Origin: Betaproteobacteria bacterium Ga0077526
Lineage (GTDB): Bacteria > Pseudomonadota > Gammaproteobacteria > Burkholderiales > Ga0077523
NCBI GenBank assembly: GCA_001464765.1
Contig: LNDV01000039.1
Location: forward strand, 1-64,000
DNA length: 64,000 nt
Direction of reading: 5' to 3'
A model generated the notes under the pieces. That model worked only from the letters and a program-made list of their open reading frames with translations, searched no databases and was not told the origin of the DNA. This document shows positions 15,922-25,510 of this stretch, in pieces (within the stretch, counting starts at the first letter, position 1; the number at the start of each line of letters is the position of its first letter). The translations under genes were made by a program, and so were the position numbers.

Positions 15922-17868
15922 ATGAGCGGGCCCGGCGCACTCGCGAAAGAAGGGACGCCGCGCGCATTCCCGCGCGGCAGCCTCGGGGCGAAACTCGCAG
16001 CGGTGGGCCTACCTTTCCTCCTGCTCGGCCTCATCACCACGGCGATTTCACTCTGGGTGTCATCCCAGCTCGACGGCGGCGCAGCGTCCGTAAACGAGGC
16101 GGGGCGGATGCGCATGCAGGCCTATCGGCTCGCCTGGTCCGCCGCCCGGACCGAACCCCCGACAGTCCGCCGTGCTCTTGTGGAAAGTCTTGACCAGAGT
16201 CTGACTCTGCTCGAGCGCGGCGACCCGCAAAGACCGCTGGTGACCCCCTGGGACGACACCGTGCGAGCACGCTACGACGCCGTGCAGGCAGCGTGGCAAC
16301 GCCTGCGTCCGATGCACGCCAGCGCTCCGGACATGACGGCGCTCGACAGTGCGACGACATCCCTGGTGTCCTCGATCGATGAATTCGTCTCGGCGATCGA
16401 ACACCATCTCTCCCGCTACACCAACATCCTGCATCTTCTTCAAGTCGGACTGCTCGTGGCCGCGACGATCGCCTCCGGCGTGCTCGTAGTGGCGGGCTAT
16501 CACTTCGTGATCGAACCCGTGACGAACCTGCGCAAGGCCGTGGCCCGCCTCCAGAGCGGCGACCTGGCGACCCGCGTCGAGCCCCGCGCGACCGACGAGC
16601 TGGGTGAACTTGCCGCCGGATTCAACGACATGGCCCGGCAGATCCAGACATCCCACACGGGTCTGGAACAACGCGTCCGGGAAAAGACCTCCGAACTGCA
16701 GGAAAAGCGCGAACGGCTGCAGTCTCTCTATGACGTTAGCCTGATGGTGGCGCATGCCTCGGGACTGAACGAGTTAGCCGAAGCCTTCATCGACCGGGTT
16801 TGCACTGCCGCGCGGGCCGACGCTGCTGCCCTGCGCTGGGCGGATGTCACGCGCGACCAGTTCGTGCTGATCGCCAGCCACGGGCTGCCCGACGGCATGG
16901 CGCACGATGAACACTGCATCGTGCGGGGACAGTGCCACTGCGGTGCAGCGACGCCGAACACGGGTGCGCGCGTCATCCCCATCCGCCCTGCGCACCAGGG
17001 ACAGCGCCCGCCTTGCGCGCGGGCTGGCTGGGCGGCGGTAGTGCTGGTCCCTATCCAGTCGCAGGACCGCCTCATCGGCGAGCTGGATCTGTTCTTCCAC
17101 GAAGATGTCACCCTCACGGAGGCGGAACACGCGCTCCTCGGGACCCTCACGTCGCACCTCGCGAGCGGCATGGAAAACTTCCGCCTGCGCGCGCTGGAGC
17201 GTGAAGCGGCCATTGCCGAGGAACGGGCGTTCCTCGCCCGCGAACTGCACGACTCCATCGCCCAATCTCTGGCCTTCCTCAACATCCAAGCGCAGCTCAT
17301 GCGCAAGGCGGTCGCCGAGAACGACCGGGACCGCATGGCGAGCGTGCTCTCGGAGATCGAACTGGGACTTCGCGAAAGCCACGGAGACGTCCGGGAACTG
17401 CTCGTGCACTTCCGCACGCGCACGAATGTGGAGGACATGGAGCACGCCCTGCACACCACGCTGCGGAAGTTCGAGCACCAGAGCGGCCTAGCGTCCACGC
17501 TGACGGTGCACGACGACGGCCTGCCGCTAGCGCCGGACGTGCAGGTACAGGCGCTCCACATCGTGCAAGAGGCGCTTTCCAATGTGCGCAAACATGCGCA
17601 CGCGTCGCACGTGTGGGTCGACGTCTGGAAAAAGCCGTCGTGGCGCATCGAAGTGCGAGACGACGGCCGCGGCTTCGCAGGAGGGAATGACGGCGTGCAG
17701 GCCGAGATGCACGTCGGGCTACGCATCATGAAGGAACGGGCCCAGCGGCTCGGCGCAACTTTCGGCATCACCACGTCGCGCGAGCGCGGCACGACCGTTT
17801 CCCTCGCCATGCCCGACGAAGGCGCGCCGGCGCTGGCGGCGTCCCTCGAGTCGGCCGTCACGCCATGA
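15922..17868 (+). CDS. narX: Nitrate/nitrite sensor histidine kinase NarX
   Basis: The 648-residue inner-membrane kinase has a first helix at about 26-47, then the periplasmic P-box that binds nitrate/nitrite (DGGAASVNEAGRMRMQAYRL, 51-70), a second helix at about 172-192, HAMP (193-245), and a GAF-like central module with a cysteine cluster (Cys332, Cys338, Cys340, Cys365) as in NarX proteins. Next come the HisKA_3 box with His443 (ARELHDSIAQSL) and an HATPase domain (VQEALSNVRKHAHA, VRDDGRGF). It overlaps narL by ATGA, the usual sensor-regulator coupling. It should respond to periplasmic nitrate made available by growth without oxygen. Confidence 0.95.
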   Translation: MSGPGALAKEGTPRAFPRGSLGAKLAAVGLPFLLLGLITTAISLWVSSQLDGGAASVNEAGRMRMQAYRLAWSAARTEPPTVRRALVESLDQSLTLLERGDPQRPLVTPWDDTVRARYDAVQAAWQRLRPMHASAPDMTALDSATTSLVSSIDEFVSAIEHHLSRYTNILHLLQVGLLVAATIASGVLVVAGYHFVIEPVTNLRKAVARLQSGDLATRVEPRATDELGELAAGFNDMARQIQTSHTGLEQRVREKTSELQEKRERLQSLYDVSLMVAHASGLNELAEAFIDRVCTAARADAAALRWADVTRDQFVLIASHGLPDGMAHDEHCIVRGQCHCGAATPNTGARVIPIRPAHQGQRPPCARAGWAAVVLVPIQSQDRLIGELDLFFHEDVTLTEAEHALLGTLTSHLASGMENFRLRALEREAAIAEERAFLARELHDSIAQSLAFLNIQAQLMRKAVAENDRDRMASVLSEIELGLRESHGDVRELLVHFRTRTNVEDMEHALHTTLRKFEHQSGLASTLTVHDDGLPLAPDVQVQALHIVQEALSNVRKHAHASHVWVDVWKKPSWRIEVRDDGRGFAGGNDGVQAEMHVGLRIMKERAQRLGATFGITTSRERGTTVSLAMPDEGAPALAASLESAVTP

Positions 17869-18545
17869 AGGGCGACGCGAAGCGCATCCGCGTGCTGGTG
17901 GTGGACGACCACACGCTGTTCCGCCGGGGGCTCACGGCCCTGCTAGCGTCCGACCCCGGCCTCGACGTGGTGGGCGACGCTGCGGATGCCGGCGAGGCGC
18001 AGCGCAAGGCCGAGGCACTGGATCCCGACGTGATCCTGCTGGACAACCACCTGCCGGGCGTCACGGGCGTGGCCGCGCTGCCTGCCCTGCGTGCAGCCCG
18101 TCCCGACATGAAGGTGCTAATGCTCACCGTGAGCGAGGACGAGGAAGACCTTGCCGGGGCGCTGCGCGCCGGCGCGCACGGCTACCTCCTCAAGACCATC
18201 GACGGCGACGCCCTGTCCGCCGCGATCCGGCACGCCCACGCAGGACAGAACGTGATCGCGCAGGAGATGACGTCCAAGCTCGTGTCCGCGTTCCGTCAGA
18301 TCTCATCCGACCCCGAACCCGCGCTGGCGACGACGGGCACCGCCCCGCCGCAGATACCGCTTTCCCCCCGTGAGACGGAGATCCTCGCCCAGATCGGCTT
18401 CGGGGCGAGCAACAAGGAGATTGCCCGCGCGCTCGCGATCGCCGAGTCCACGGTTAAGATCCACGTGCAGCACCTTCTGCGCAAGCTGGACGTTGCCTCC
18501 CGAGTCCAGCTGGCCGTGATCGCCAAGAGTCGCGGGTTGCTCTGA
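17865..18545 (+). CDS. narL: Nitrate/nitrite response regulator NarL
   Basis: The 226-residue regulator has a receiver domain with acidic Asp14/Asp15, phospho-acceptor Asp60 (DVILLDNHLPG) and Lys110 (GYLLKTIDG), then a LuxR-type HTH (LSPRETEILAQIGFGASNKE, with the recognition helix near AESTVKIHVQHLL). Its ATG overlaps the narX stop. The likely targets are the narK/narG promoters just downstream, but I could not pick out convincing NarL heptamers there. Confidence 0.95.
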   Translation: MKGDAKRIRVLVVDDHTLFRRGLTALLASDPGLDVVGDAADAGEAQRKAEALDPDVILLDNHLPGVTGVAALPALRAARPDMKVLMLTVSEDEEDLAGALRAGAHGYLLKTIDGDALSAAIRHAHAGQNVIAQEMTSKLVSAFRQISSDPEPALATTGTAPPQIPLSPRETEILAQIGFGASNKEIARALAIAESTVKIHVQHLLRKLDVASRVQLAVIAKSRGLL

Positions 18546-18548
18546 TTC

Positions 18549-18573
18549 GGGACCGGCCCGCCCGGCTGGTCCC
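18549..18573 (+). terminator. Hairpin after narL
   Basis: GGGACC and GGTCCC flank a GC-rich loop 4 bases after the narL stop. No T-run follows, so it may be a weak terminator or an mRNA end-protecting hairpin between narL and narK1. Confidence 0.35.
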
Positions 18574-18732
18574 GATGCCGCCGGTATCCGGCACGCGCCC
18601 CCCCGAAGCACATAGTTCTTTCGAACGCCCCCCCCGCTTCCCCTCATCGTTCTTCCGGCCCACCGCTTCGGCGGATGCCCGTGACGTGCGCCGCGGCCTA
18701 GCATCGGTCCCATCGATGCAGGAGCGTATTCC

Positions 18733-19992
18733 ATGAGCAAGCAGAGCCAGGCCCTCTCGGTGCTGATCGTGAGCACCCTGGCCTTCACCGTGTGCTTCAC
18801 GGTGTGGATGATGTTCGGCGTCATCGGCATTCCCCTCAAGAAGCAGCTGGGCCTCAGTGCCACGCAGTTCGGTCTGCTGACGGCCATGCCCGTGCTCACG
18901 GGTTCGTTCGTGCGCCTGCCGCTGGGCATCTGGACAGACCGCTACGGCGGTCGCGTGGTCATGGTGTTACTGATGCTCGCCACCGTGCCGGCAATCGCGC
19001 TCATGGCCTACGCGACGCAGTTCTGGCAGTTCCTTGTGCTCGGTCTGTTCGTTGGCCTCGCCGGAGGCTCCTTCTCCGTCGGGACGCCCTATGTCGCCCG
19101 CTGGTTTCCCAAAGCGCGGCAGGGGTTTGCCATGGGCGTGTTCGGCGCAGGCAACTCCGGCGCCGCCGTGAACAAGTTCATCGCACCGGCGCTGGTCGTT
19201 GCCTTCGGCTGGACGATGGTGCCGCAGGTGTATGCGGCGCTGATGCTGGGCGCCGCCCTGCTCTTCTGGCTGTTCAGCCACAGCGATCCGGCGCACGTGT
19301 CCGCGGGGAACGCGAGCTTCCGGGACCAGATCGCGATGCTGAAGGATCCGCGCGTGCTCAAGTACTGCCAGTACTACAGCATCGTGTTCGGCGGGTACGT
19401 GGGCTTGAGCCTCTGGCTGGTCCAGTACTACGTGGGCGAGTACGGCCTCGAAATCCGCACGGCGGCGCTGCTCGCCGCCTGCTTTTCCCTGCCCGGCGGC
19501 GTGCTGCGCGCGGTCGGCGGCTGGCTATCCGACAAGTACGGTGCGCACCAGGTGACCTGGTGGGTGATGTGGGCGAGCTGGATCTGCCTGTTCGTGCTGT
19601 CCTACCCCCAGACCGACTTCACGGTCACTACGGTCAACGGCCCGCGGACTTTCCACATCGGCCTGAACGTGGTGGCGTTCACCGCGCTGGTGTTCGTCCT
19701 GGGCATCGCCTGGGCCTTCGGCAAGGCGAGTGTCTTCAAGTACGTGAGCGACGAGTATCCGCGCGAACTCGGCACCGTCAGCGGCATCGTCGGTCTCGCC
19801 GGCGGGCTCGGCGGGTTCGTGCTGCCCATCCTGTTCGGCGTCCTGATGGACTTCACCGGCGTGCGCTCCAGCGCCTTCATGCTGCTCTACGGCGTTGTCT
19901 GGGTATCGCTCATCTGGATGTACTGGACCGAAATTCGCCAGACCGAACTGCTCGCCAGCGCCACTCCGCCCGCAGGGCCCTCCCGCGCATGA
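18733..19992 (+). CDS. narK1: Nitrate/nitrite transporter, NarK1 type (MFS)
   Basis: The 419-residue major facilitator has twelve membrane helices and the two glycine-rich nitrate signature stretches (GVFGAGNSGAAVNKFIAP and GIVGLAGGLGGFVLP). The short, 12-helix form followed by a second narK gene is the narK1-narK2 arrangement; NarK1-type proteins are thought to be proton/nitrate symporters that start respiration. CAGGAG precedes the ATG by eight bases. A second transporter gene starts 43 bp downstream. Confidence 0.93.
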   Translation: MSKQSQALSVLIVSTLAFTVCFTVWMMFGVIGIPLKKQLGLSATQFGLLTAMPVLTGSFVRLPLGIWTDRYGGRVVMVLLMLATVPAIALMAYATQFWQFLVLGLFVGLAGGSFSVGTPYVARWFPKARQGFAMGVFGAGNSGAAVNKFIAPALVVAFGWTMVPQVYAALMLGAALLFWLFSHSDPAHVSAGNASFRDQIAMLKDPRVLKYCQYYSIVFGGYVGLSLWLVQYYVGEYGLEIRTAALLAACFSLPGGVLRAVGGWLSDKYGAHQVTWWVMWASWICLFVLSYPQTDFTVTTVNGPRTFHIGLNVVAFTALVFVLGIAWAFGKASVFKYVSDEYPRELGTVSGIVGLAGGLGGFVLPILFGVLMDFTGVRSSAFMLLYGVVWVSLIWMYWTEIRQTELLASATPPAGPSRA

Positions 19993-20035
19993 CTCTCTGA
20001 GCGAACCGACTGCCTCTCCCTCTCCGGAGCCCGCC

Positions 20036-21688
20036 ATGACCACAAGAATTCATCCCCTGCCCGTCACGGAGCGCGACAGCGCCGCCGACATCGCCGACTG
20101 GCGTCCGGAAGACGACACCTTCTGGAACGACACGGGCCGCCGCATTGCCTACCGCAATCTGTGGCTGTCTATTCCCGCCCTGCTCTGCGGATTCGCGGTC
20201 TGGGGCATGTGGGCGATCATCACCGTCCAGATGCTGAACCTGGGCTTCCCCTTCACCCAGGCGGAACTGTTCACGCTCACGGCCATCGCCGGCATCTCGG
20301 GTGCCACGATGCGCATCCCGGCGTCGTTTCTCATCCGGCTGGCGGGTGGACGCAACACCATCACGCTCACCACCGCCATGCTGCTCGCGCCCGCGCTCGG
20401 GACCGGCATCGCGCTCCAGCACCCGGAGTGGCCGCTGTGGGTCTTCCAGCTCATGGCGCTGTGGTCAGGCGTTGGCGGCGGCAACTTCGCCAGTTCCATG
20501 TCGAACATCAGCACGTTCTTCCCGAAGCGCCTGCAGGGCACGGCCCTGGGACTCAACGCCGGCATCGGCAACTTCGGCGTGACGACGATGCAGATCGTGA
20601 TTCCGCTCGTGATGACGGTCGGGCTGTTCGGGGCGTTCGGCGGCGAGCCGACCATGCTGCAGAAGGATAGCGGGTGGATCTTCGGCAAGATCGCCGCCGG
20701 CACCCCCACGTGGATCCAGAACGCCGGCTTCGCCTGGGTTATGACGCTCGTTCCCCTCGCCGTCGCCTGCTGGTGGGGCATGAACAACCTGAGGCCGGTC
20801 TCGCCGGACACTGGCTCGCCGGTCACCGCGTTCGCGAAGATCACCTATCTGTACACGCTCGCCTTCGTGCCCTCGATCGCCATCCTGTATCTGTATCTGC
20901 CCTCGCCGACGGGACTGGGCCTGCTGAACATGTGGGTCGCCGTGCCGCTCGACATCGCATGCGCGCTCCTCGTCATGAAACTCGCCGCCTTCGGCACGAT
21001 GAAGGAGAACATCGCACGGCAGTTCGCGATCTTCTCCAACCGGCATACGTGGTCGATGACCGCGCTCTACATCGTCACTTTCGGCTCTTTCATCGGCTTC
21101 GCGATGGCGCTGCCCCTGTCGATCACCGTGATCTTCGGCATCAGCCACGTGCCCGATGCGGCCGGCGTGATGCAGCACACGCTCAAGAACCCGAACGCGC
21201 CGTCGGCCTTCACCTACGCCTGGATCGGACCCTTTGTCGGCGCTGCCGCCCGTCCGCTCGGCGGGTGGATCGCCGACCGCTGGGGCGGTTCGATCGTGAC
21301 GCAGGTGATCTCGGCCGTGATGGCAGTGGCTTCGGTTGCCGTGGGCTACGTAATGATGCAGGCGTACGGATCAGCGACGCCCGAGACGCATTTCCCTGCC
21401 TTCCTCGGCCTGTTCCTGCTCCTCTTCCTCGCGAGCGGCATCGGCAACGGCAGCACCTTCCGCACCATCGGCGTGATCTTCGATCGCCAGCAGGCCGGCC
21501 CGGTGCTCGGGTGGACCTCCGCCGTCGCAGCCTACGGCGCCTTCATCGCGCCGGTCGTCATCGGCGATCAGATCCGGCGCGGCGCACCGCAGCTGGCGTT
21601 CTACGGCTTCGCGGTTTTCTACGGTCTGTGCCTGCTGCTGAACTGGTGGTTCTACCTCCGCCGCGACGCCTACGTGAAGAATCCCTGA
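20036..21688 (+). CDS. narK2: Nitrate/nitrite antiporter, NarK2 type (MFS)
   Basis: The 550-residue transporter starts at ATG 20036 with GGAG upstream; the longer open frame reaching 19895 overlaps narK1 and is not used. Nitrate signatures are GLNAGIGNFGVTTMQIVIPL and TSAVAAYGAFIAPVVIG. It has an extra loop (about residues 210-230, with GEPTMLQKDSGWIFGKIAAG) typical of the longer NarK2 type. NarK2-type proteins exchange nitrate for nitrite across the inner membrane and so keep NarG supplied at the cytoplasmic face. narG follows 27 bp later. Confidence 0.94.
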   Translation: MTTRIHPLPVTERDSAADIADWRPEDDTFWNDTGRRIAYRNLWLSIPALLCGFAVWGMWAIITVQMLNLGFPFTQAELFTLTAIAGISGATMRIPASFLIRLAGGRNTITLTTAMLLAPALGTGIALQHPEWPLWVFQLMALWSGVGGGNFASSMSNISTFFPKRLQGTALGLNAGIGNFGVTTMQIVIPLVMTVGLFGAFGGEPTMLQKDSGWIFGKIAAGTPTWIQNAGFAWVMTLVPLAVACWWGMNNLRPVSPDTGSPVTAFAKITYLYTLAFVPSIAILYLYLPSPTGLGLLNMWVAVPLDIACALLVMKLAAFGTMKENIARQFAIFSNRHTWSMTALYIVTFGSFIGFAMALPLSITVIFGISHVPDAAGVMQHTLKNPNAPSAFTYAWIGPFVGAAARPLGGWIADRWGGSIVTQVISAVMAVASVAVGYVMMQAYGSATPETHFPAFLGLFLLLFLASGIGNGSTFRTIGVIFDRQQAGPVLGWTSAVAAYGAFIAPVVIGDQIRRGAPQLAFYGFAVFYGLCLLLNWWFYLRRDAYVKNP

Positions 21689-21715
21689 AACCCCTCCATT
21701 CGAGCCGAGGACAAG

Positions 21716-24700
21716 ATGAGTCACTTTCTGGATCGACTGAACCACTTCGCGCTGCCGAAGGAGAGCTTCTCCGGACAGCACGGCCTCACCACCGGTGAAG
21801 ACCGGACCTGGGAAGACGCCTACCGCAACCGCTGGGCGCACGACAAGATTGTACGTTCCACCCACGGCGTGAACTGCACCGGCAGCTGCTCGTGGAAGAT
21901 CTATGTGAAGGGCGGCATCGTCACCTGGGAAACCCAGCAGACAGACTACCCGCGCACTCGCTGGGATCTCCCCAATCACGAACCGCGCGGCTGCCAGCGC
22001 GGTGCGAGCTACAGCTGGTACCTCTACAGCGCCAACCGCGTGAAGCATCCAATGGTCCGCGCCCGCCTGCTCGAAGCCTGGCGCGAGGCGCGGCTCGCCC
22101 ACGACCCGGTGAACGCGTGGGCGGTGATCCAGGCCGATCCGGAGAAGCGGCGCGCCTACCAGGAGGTCCGCGGCATGGGCGGCTTCGTGCGCTCGACCTG
22201 GGACGAGGTGAACGAGATCATCGCCGCCGCGAACGTCTACACCGCCAAGAAGTACGGTCCCGACCGGATCATCGGCTTCTCGCCGATTCCGGCGATGAGC
22301 ATGGTGAGCTACGCCGCAGGCTCCCGATACCTGTCGCTCATCGGCGGCGTCTGCATGAGCTTCTACGACTGGTACTGCGATCTGCCACCTGCGAGTCCAC
22401 AGATCTGGGGCGAACAGACCGACGTGCCGGAGAGCGCCGACTGGTACAGCAGCGGCTACATCATCGCTTGGGGTTCCAATGTCCCGCAGACCCGCACACC
22501 CGACGCGCATTTCTTCACGGAGGTCCGCTACAAGGGCACCAAGACGGTGGCGATCACCCCGGACTACTCCGAAGTGGCGAAGCTTGCCGACCTGTGGATG
22601 CATCCCACGCAGGGCACCGATGCTGCTGTGGCGATGGCCATGGGACACGTGATCCTCCGGGAGTTCTATTTCGACCGGCGGGCGTCCTACTTCGACGACT
22701 ATGCGCGTCGCTACACGGACCTGCCGATGCTGGTGATGCTGGAGGAGCGCACGCTGCCCGACGGCCGGACGGTTCGCGTTCCGGGCCGCTACTTGCGCAC
22801 AAGTGACTTCGCGGACCACCTCGGCCAGAACAACAACCCGGATTGGAAGACTCTCGCGTTCGACACCGACGGTCGGATCATCCTTCCGCAAGGCTCGGTC
22901 GGCTTTCGCTGGGGGCCAGAAGATCGCGGGGATGCCGGGCGCTGGAATCTCGAAGCCAGAGATGCCCGCTCCGGCGCCGACACGCGCCTCAAGTTGTCCA
23001 TTCTCGAGGATGGTGCGCAGGCGCACGACATCACCGAGGTAGCGTTCCCCTACTTCGGGGCGGAGCCACATCCCCACTTCGCCGGCAACGATCAGGGCGG
23101 CGACATCCGCTCCGCGCGCGTTCCGGCTGTCTCGGTGGATCTCGGCGGCGGCAAAAGCGCCATCGTCGCCACCGTGTTCGACCTGCAAGCTGGGCAGTAC
23201 GGCATCGACCGGGGGCTCGGTTCCGGCGCGAATAACTTCGACGACAACGCGCCCTACACCCCGGCCTGGCAGGAAGCCATCACCGGCGTGCCCCGAGAAC
23301 AGATCATCACCGTCGCGCGGCAGTTTGCCGACAACGCCGAGAAGACCCAGGGCCGCTCCATGGTGATCATCGGCGCGGCGATGAATCACTGGTACCACAG
23401 CGACATGAACTACCGCGGCGTCATCAACATGCTGATGATGTGCGGCTGCATCGGCAAGAGCGGCGGCGGCTGGGCGCACTACGTGGGCCAGGAGAAGCTC
23501 CGCCCTCAGACCGGCTGGACGGCACTCGCCTTCGCGCTCGACTGGATTCGCCCGCCCCGGCAGCAGAACTCGACGAGCTTCTTCTATGCGCATACAGACC
23601 AGTGGCGCTACGAGAAGCTCTCGGTCGACGAGATCCTCTCCCCGCTCGCCGACAAGGCTGCCTTCCGAGGCAGCGCCATCGACTTCAACGTTCGTGCCGA
23701 GCGCATGGGTTGGCTCCCGTCCGCGCCGCAGCTCAATGTCAATCCGCTGGTCCTCGCGCGCGAAGCCGCTGCCGCGGGCGTCGATCCGCGGGAATACACC
23801 GTGGCATCGCTGAAGTCGGGTCAGATCGATCTTGCGTGCCACGACCCTGACCACCCGAACAACTGGCCCCGCAACCTCTTCGTGTGGCGCTCGAACCTCC
23901 TGGGTTCCAGCGGCAAGGGTCACGAGTACTTCCTGAAGCACCTCCTCGGTACCAGTAACGGCGTGCAGGGCAAGGACCTCGGCGCGGAGGACGGCAAGCC
24001 CACCGAGGTGAAGTGGCACGACACCGCGCCGGAAGGCAAGCTGGACCTGCTGGTGACGCTGGACTTCCGCATGAGCACCACCTGCCTGTACTCGGACATC
24101 GTGCTGCCGACAGCCACCTGGTACGAGAAGAACGACCTCAACACCAGCGACATGCATCCCTTCATCCATCCGCTGTCCGTCGCCGTCGACCCCGCGTGGC
24201 AGAGCCGCAGCGACTGGGACATCTACAAGGGTCTCGCGAAGAAGTTCAGCGAAGTGTGTGTCGGCCATCTGGGTGCCGAGACGGAAGTCGTCCTTACCCC
24301 GCTCATGCACGACAGTCCCGGCGAACTCGGCCAGCCGAAGGACGTGAAGGACTGGAAGCGCGGCGAGTGCGAGCTCGTGCCGGGAAAGACCGCACCCGCC
24401 ATCAGCGTCGTCGAGCGGGACTTCCCCAACGTCTACAAGCGCTTCACCGCATTGGGGCCGCTGATGAACAAGGTCGGCAACGGTGGCAAGGGCATCTCGT
24501 GGAACACCCAGACCGAGGTGAAGCAGCTGGGTGAACTGAACGGCGTCGTCCGCGAGGACGGCGTAACCAAGGGCATGCCGCGCATCGAGACCGACATCGA
24601 CGCATGCGAAGTCGTGCTGCAGCTCGCGCCGGAGACGAACGGGCATGTGGCGGTCAAGGCTTGGGAAGCACTGTCGAAAGCCACGGGCCGCGAGCACGCC

Positions 24701-25510
24701 CATCTCGCCTTGTCTCGCGAGGACGAGAAGATCCGCTTCCGCGACATCCAGGCGCAGCCGCGCAAGATCATCAGCTCGCCGACTTGGAGCGGTATCGAAA
24801 GCGAGCACGTCTCCTACAACGCCGGCTACACCAACGTCCACGAGCTGATCCCATGGCGCACGCTCACCGGCCGTCAGCAGTTCTATCAGGACCACGCGTG
24901 GATGCGCGCCTTCGGAGAGGGCTTCTCCAGCTACCGGCCACCCGTGGACATGAAGGCCACGGCCGCGATGCACAACCACCGCAGCAACGGCAACGCGGAG
25001 ATCCTGCTGAACTTCATCACACCGCACCAGAAGTGGGGCATCCATTCCACGTACACGGACAACCTGATGATGCTCACTCTGTCCCGCGGCGGCCCGATCG
25101 TCTGGCTGTCGGAGACCGACGCGAAGCGGATCGGGGTGGAAGACAACGACTGGGTCGAACTCTTCAACGTCAACGGCGCTATCGCCGCCCGCGCCGTCGT
25201 GAGCCAGCGGGTGAAGGAAGGCATGGTGATGATGTACCACGCGCAGGAGAAGATCGTGAACACACCCGGCAGCGAGATCACGAACGTCCGCGGCGGCATC
25301 CACAACTCCGTCACGCGCGTAGTGGTGAAACCCACGCACATGATCGGCGGGTACGCGCAGCAGAGCTATGGCTTCAACTACTACGGCACGATCGGCACCA
25401 ACCGCGACGAGTTCGTCGTGGTGCGCAGAATGAGCCGCATCGACTGGCTCGACACGCCGGTCGGACAGGAACGCATCGCGCTCGTCCAGGCGCAGGGAGA
25501 GAACGCATGA
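21716..25510 (+). CDS. narG: Respiratory nitrate reductase alpha subunit NarG
   Basis: This is the cytoplasmic catalytic subunit that reduces nitrate to nitrite at Mo-bis-MGD. At 1264 residues it has full family length. The FS0 cluster ligands are His50, Cys54, Cys58 and Cys93 (E. coli 49/53/57/92) and the molybdenum ligand is Asp222 in YDWYCDLPPASP, the same number as in E. coli. No twin-arginine leader is seen, as expected for membrane-bound NarG. GAGG precedes the ATG, and the stop overlaps narH by ATGA. A very long antisense open frame covers most of the gene but is a composition effect. Confidence 0.98.
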   Translation: MSHFLDRLNHFALPKESFSGQHGLTTGEDRTWEDAYRNRWAHDKIVRSTHGVNCTGSCSWKIYVKGGIVTWETQQTDYPRTRWDLPNHEPRGCQRGASYSWYLYSANRVKHPMVRARLLEAWREARLAHDPVNAWAVIQADPEKRRAYQEVRGMGGFVRSTWDEVNEIIAAANVYTAKKYGPDRIIGFSPIPAMSMVSYAAGSRYLSLIGGVCMSFYDWYCDLPPASPQIWGEQTDVPESADWYSSGYIIAWGSNVPQTRTPDAHFFTEVRYKGTKTVAITPDYSEVAKLADLWMHPTQGTDAAVAMAMGHVILREFYFDRRASYFDDYARRYTDLPMLVMLEERTLPDGRTVRVPGRYLRTSDFADHLGQNNNPDWKTLAFDTDGRIILPQGSVGFRWGPEDRGDAGRWNLEARDARSGADTRLKLSILEDGAQAHDITEVAFPYFGAEPHPHFAGNDQGGDIRSARVPAVSVDLGGGKSAIVATVFDLQAGQYGIDRGLGSGANNFDDNAPYTPAWQEAITGVPREQIITVARQFADNAEKTQGRSMVIIGAAMNHWYHSDMNYRGVINMLMMCGCIGKSGGGWAHYVGQEKLRPQTGWTALAFALDWIRPPRQQNSTSFFYAHTDQWRYEKLSVDEILSPLADKAAFRGSAIDFNVRAERMGWLPSAPQLNVNPLVLAREAAAAGVDPREYTVASLKSGQIDLACHDPDHPNNWPRNLFVWRSNLLGSSGKGHEYFLKHLLGTSNGVQGKDLGAEDGKPTEVKWHDTAPEGKLDLLVTLDFRMSTTCLYSDIVLPTATWYEKNDLNTSDMHPFIHPLSVAVDPAWQSRSDWDIYKGLAKKFSEVCVGHLGAETEVVLTPLMHDSPGELGQPKDVKDWKRGECELVPGKTAPAISVVERDFPNVYKRFTALGPLMNKVGNGGKGISWNTQTEVKQLGELNGVVREDGVTKGMPRIETDIDACEVVLQLAPETNGHVAVKAWEALSKATGREHAHLALSREDEKIRFRDIQAQPRKIISSPTWSGIESEHVSYNAGYTNVHELIPWRTLTGRQQFYQDHAWMRAFGEGFSSYRPPVDMKATAAMHNHRSNGNAEILLNFITPHQKWGIHSTYTDNLMMLTLSRGGPIVWLSETDAKRIGVEDNDWVELFNVNGAIAARAVVSQRVKEGMVMMYHAQEKIVNTPGSEITNVRGGIHNSVTRVVVKPTHMIGGYAQQSYGFNYYGTIGTNRDEFVVVRRMSRIDWLDTPVGQERIALVQAQGENA

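Noticed and set aside
21371..25339. Minus-strand open frame of 1322 codons opposite narG
   Set aside because: It is antisense to the perfectly conserved NarG and has the composition expected of GC-rich codon shadowing. It has no recognisable domain.
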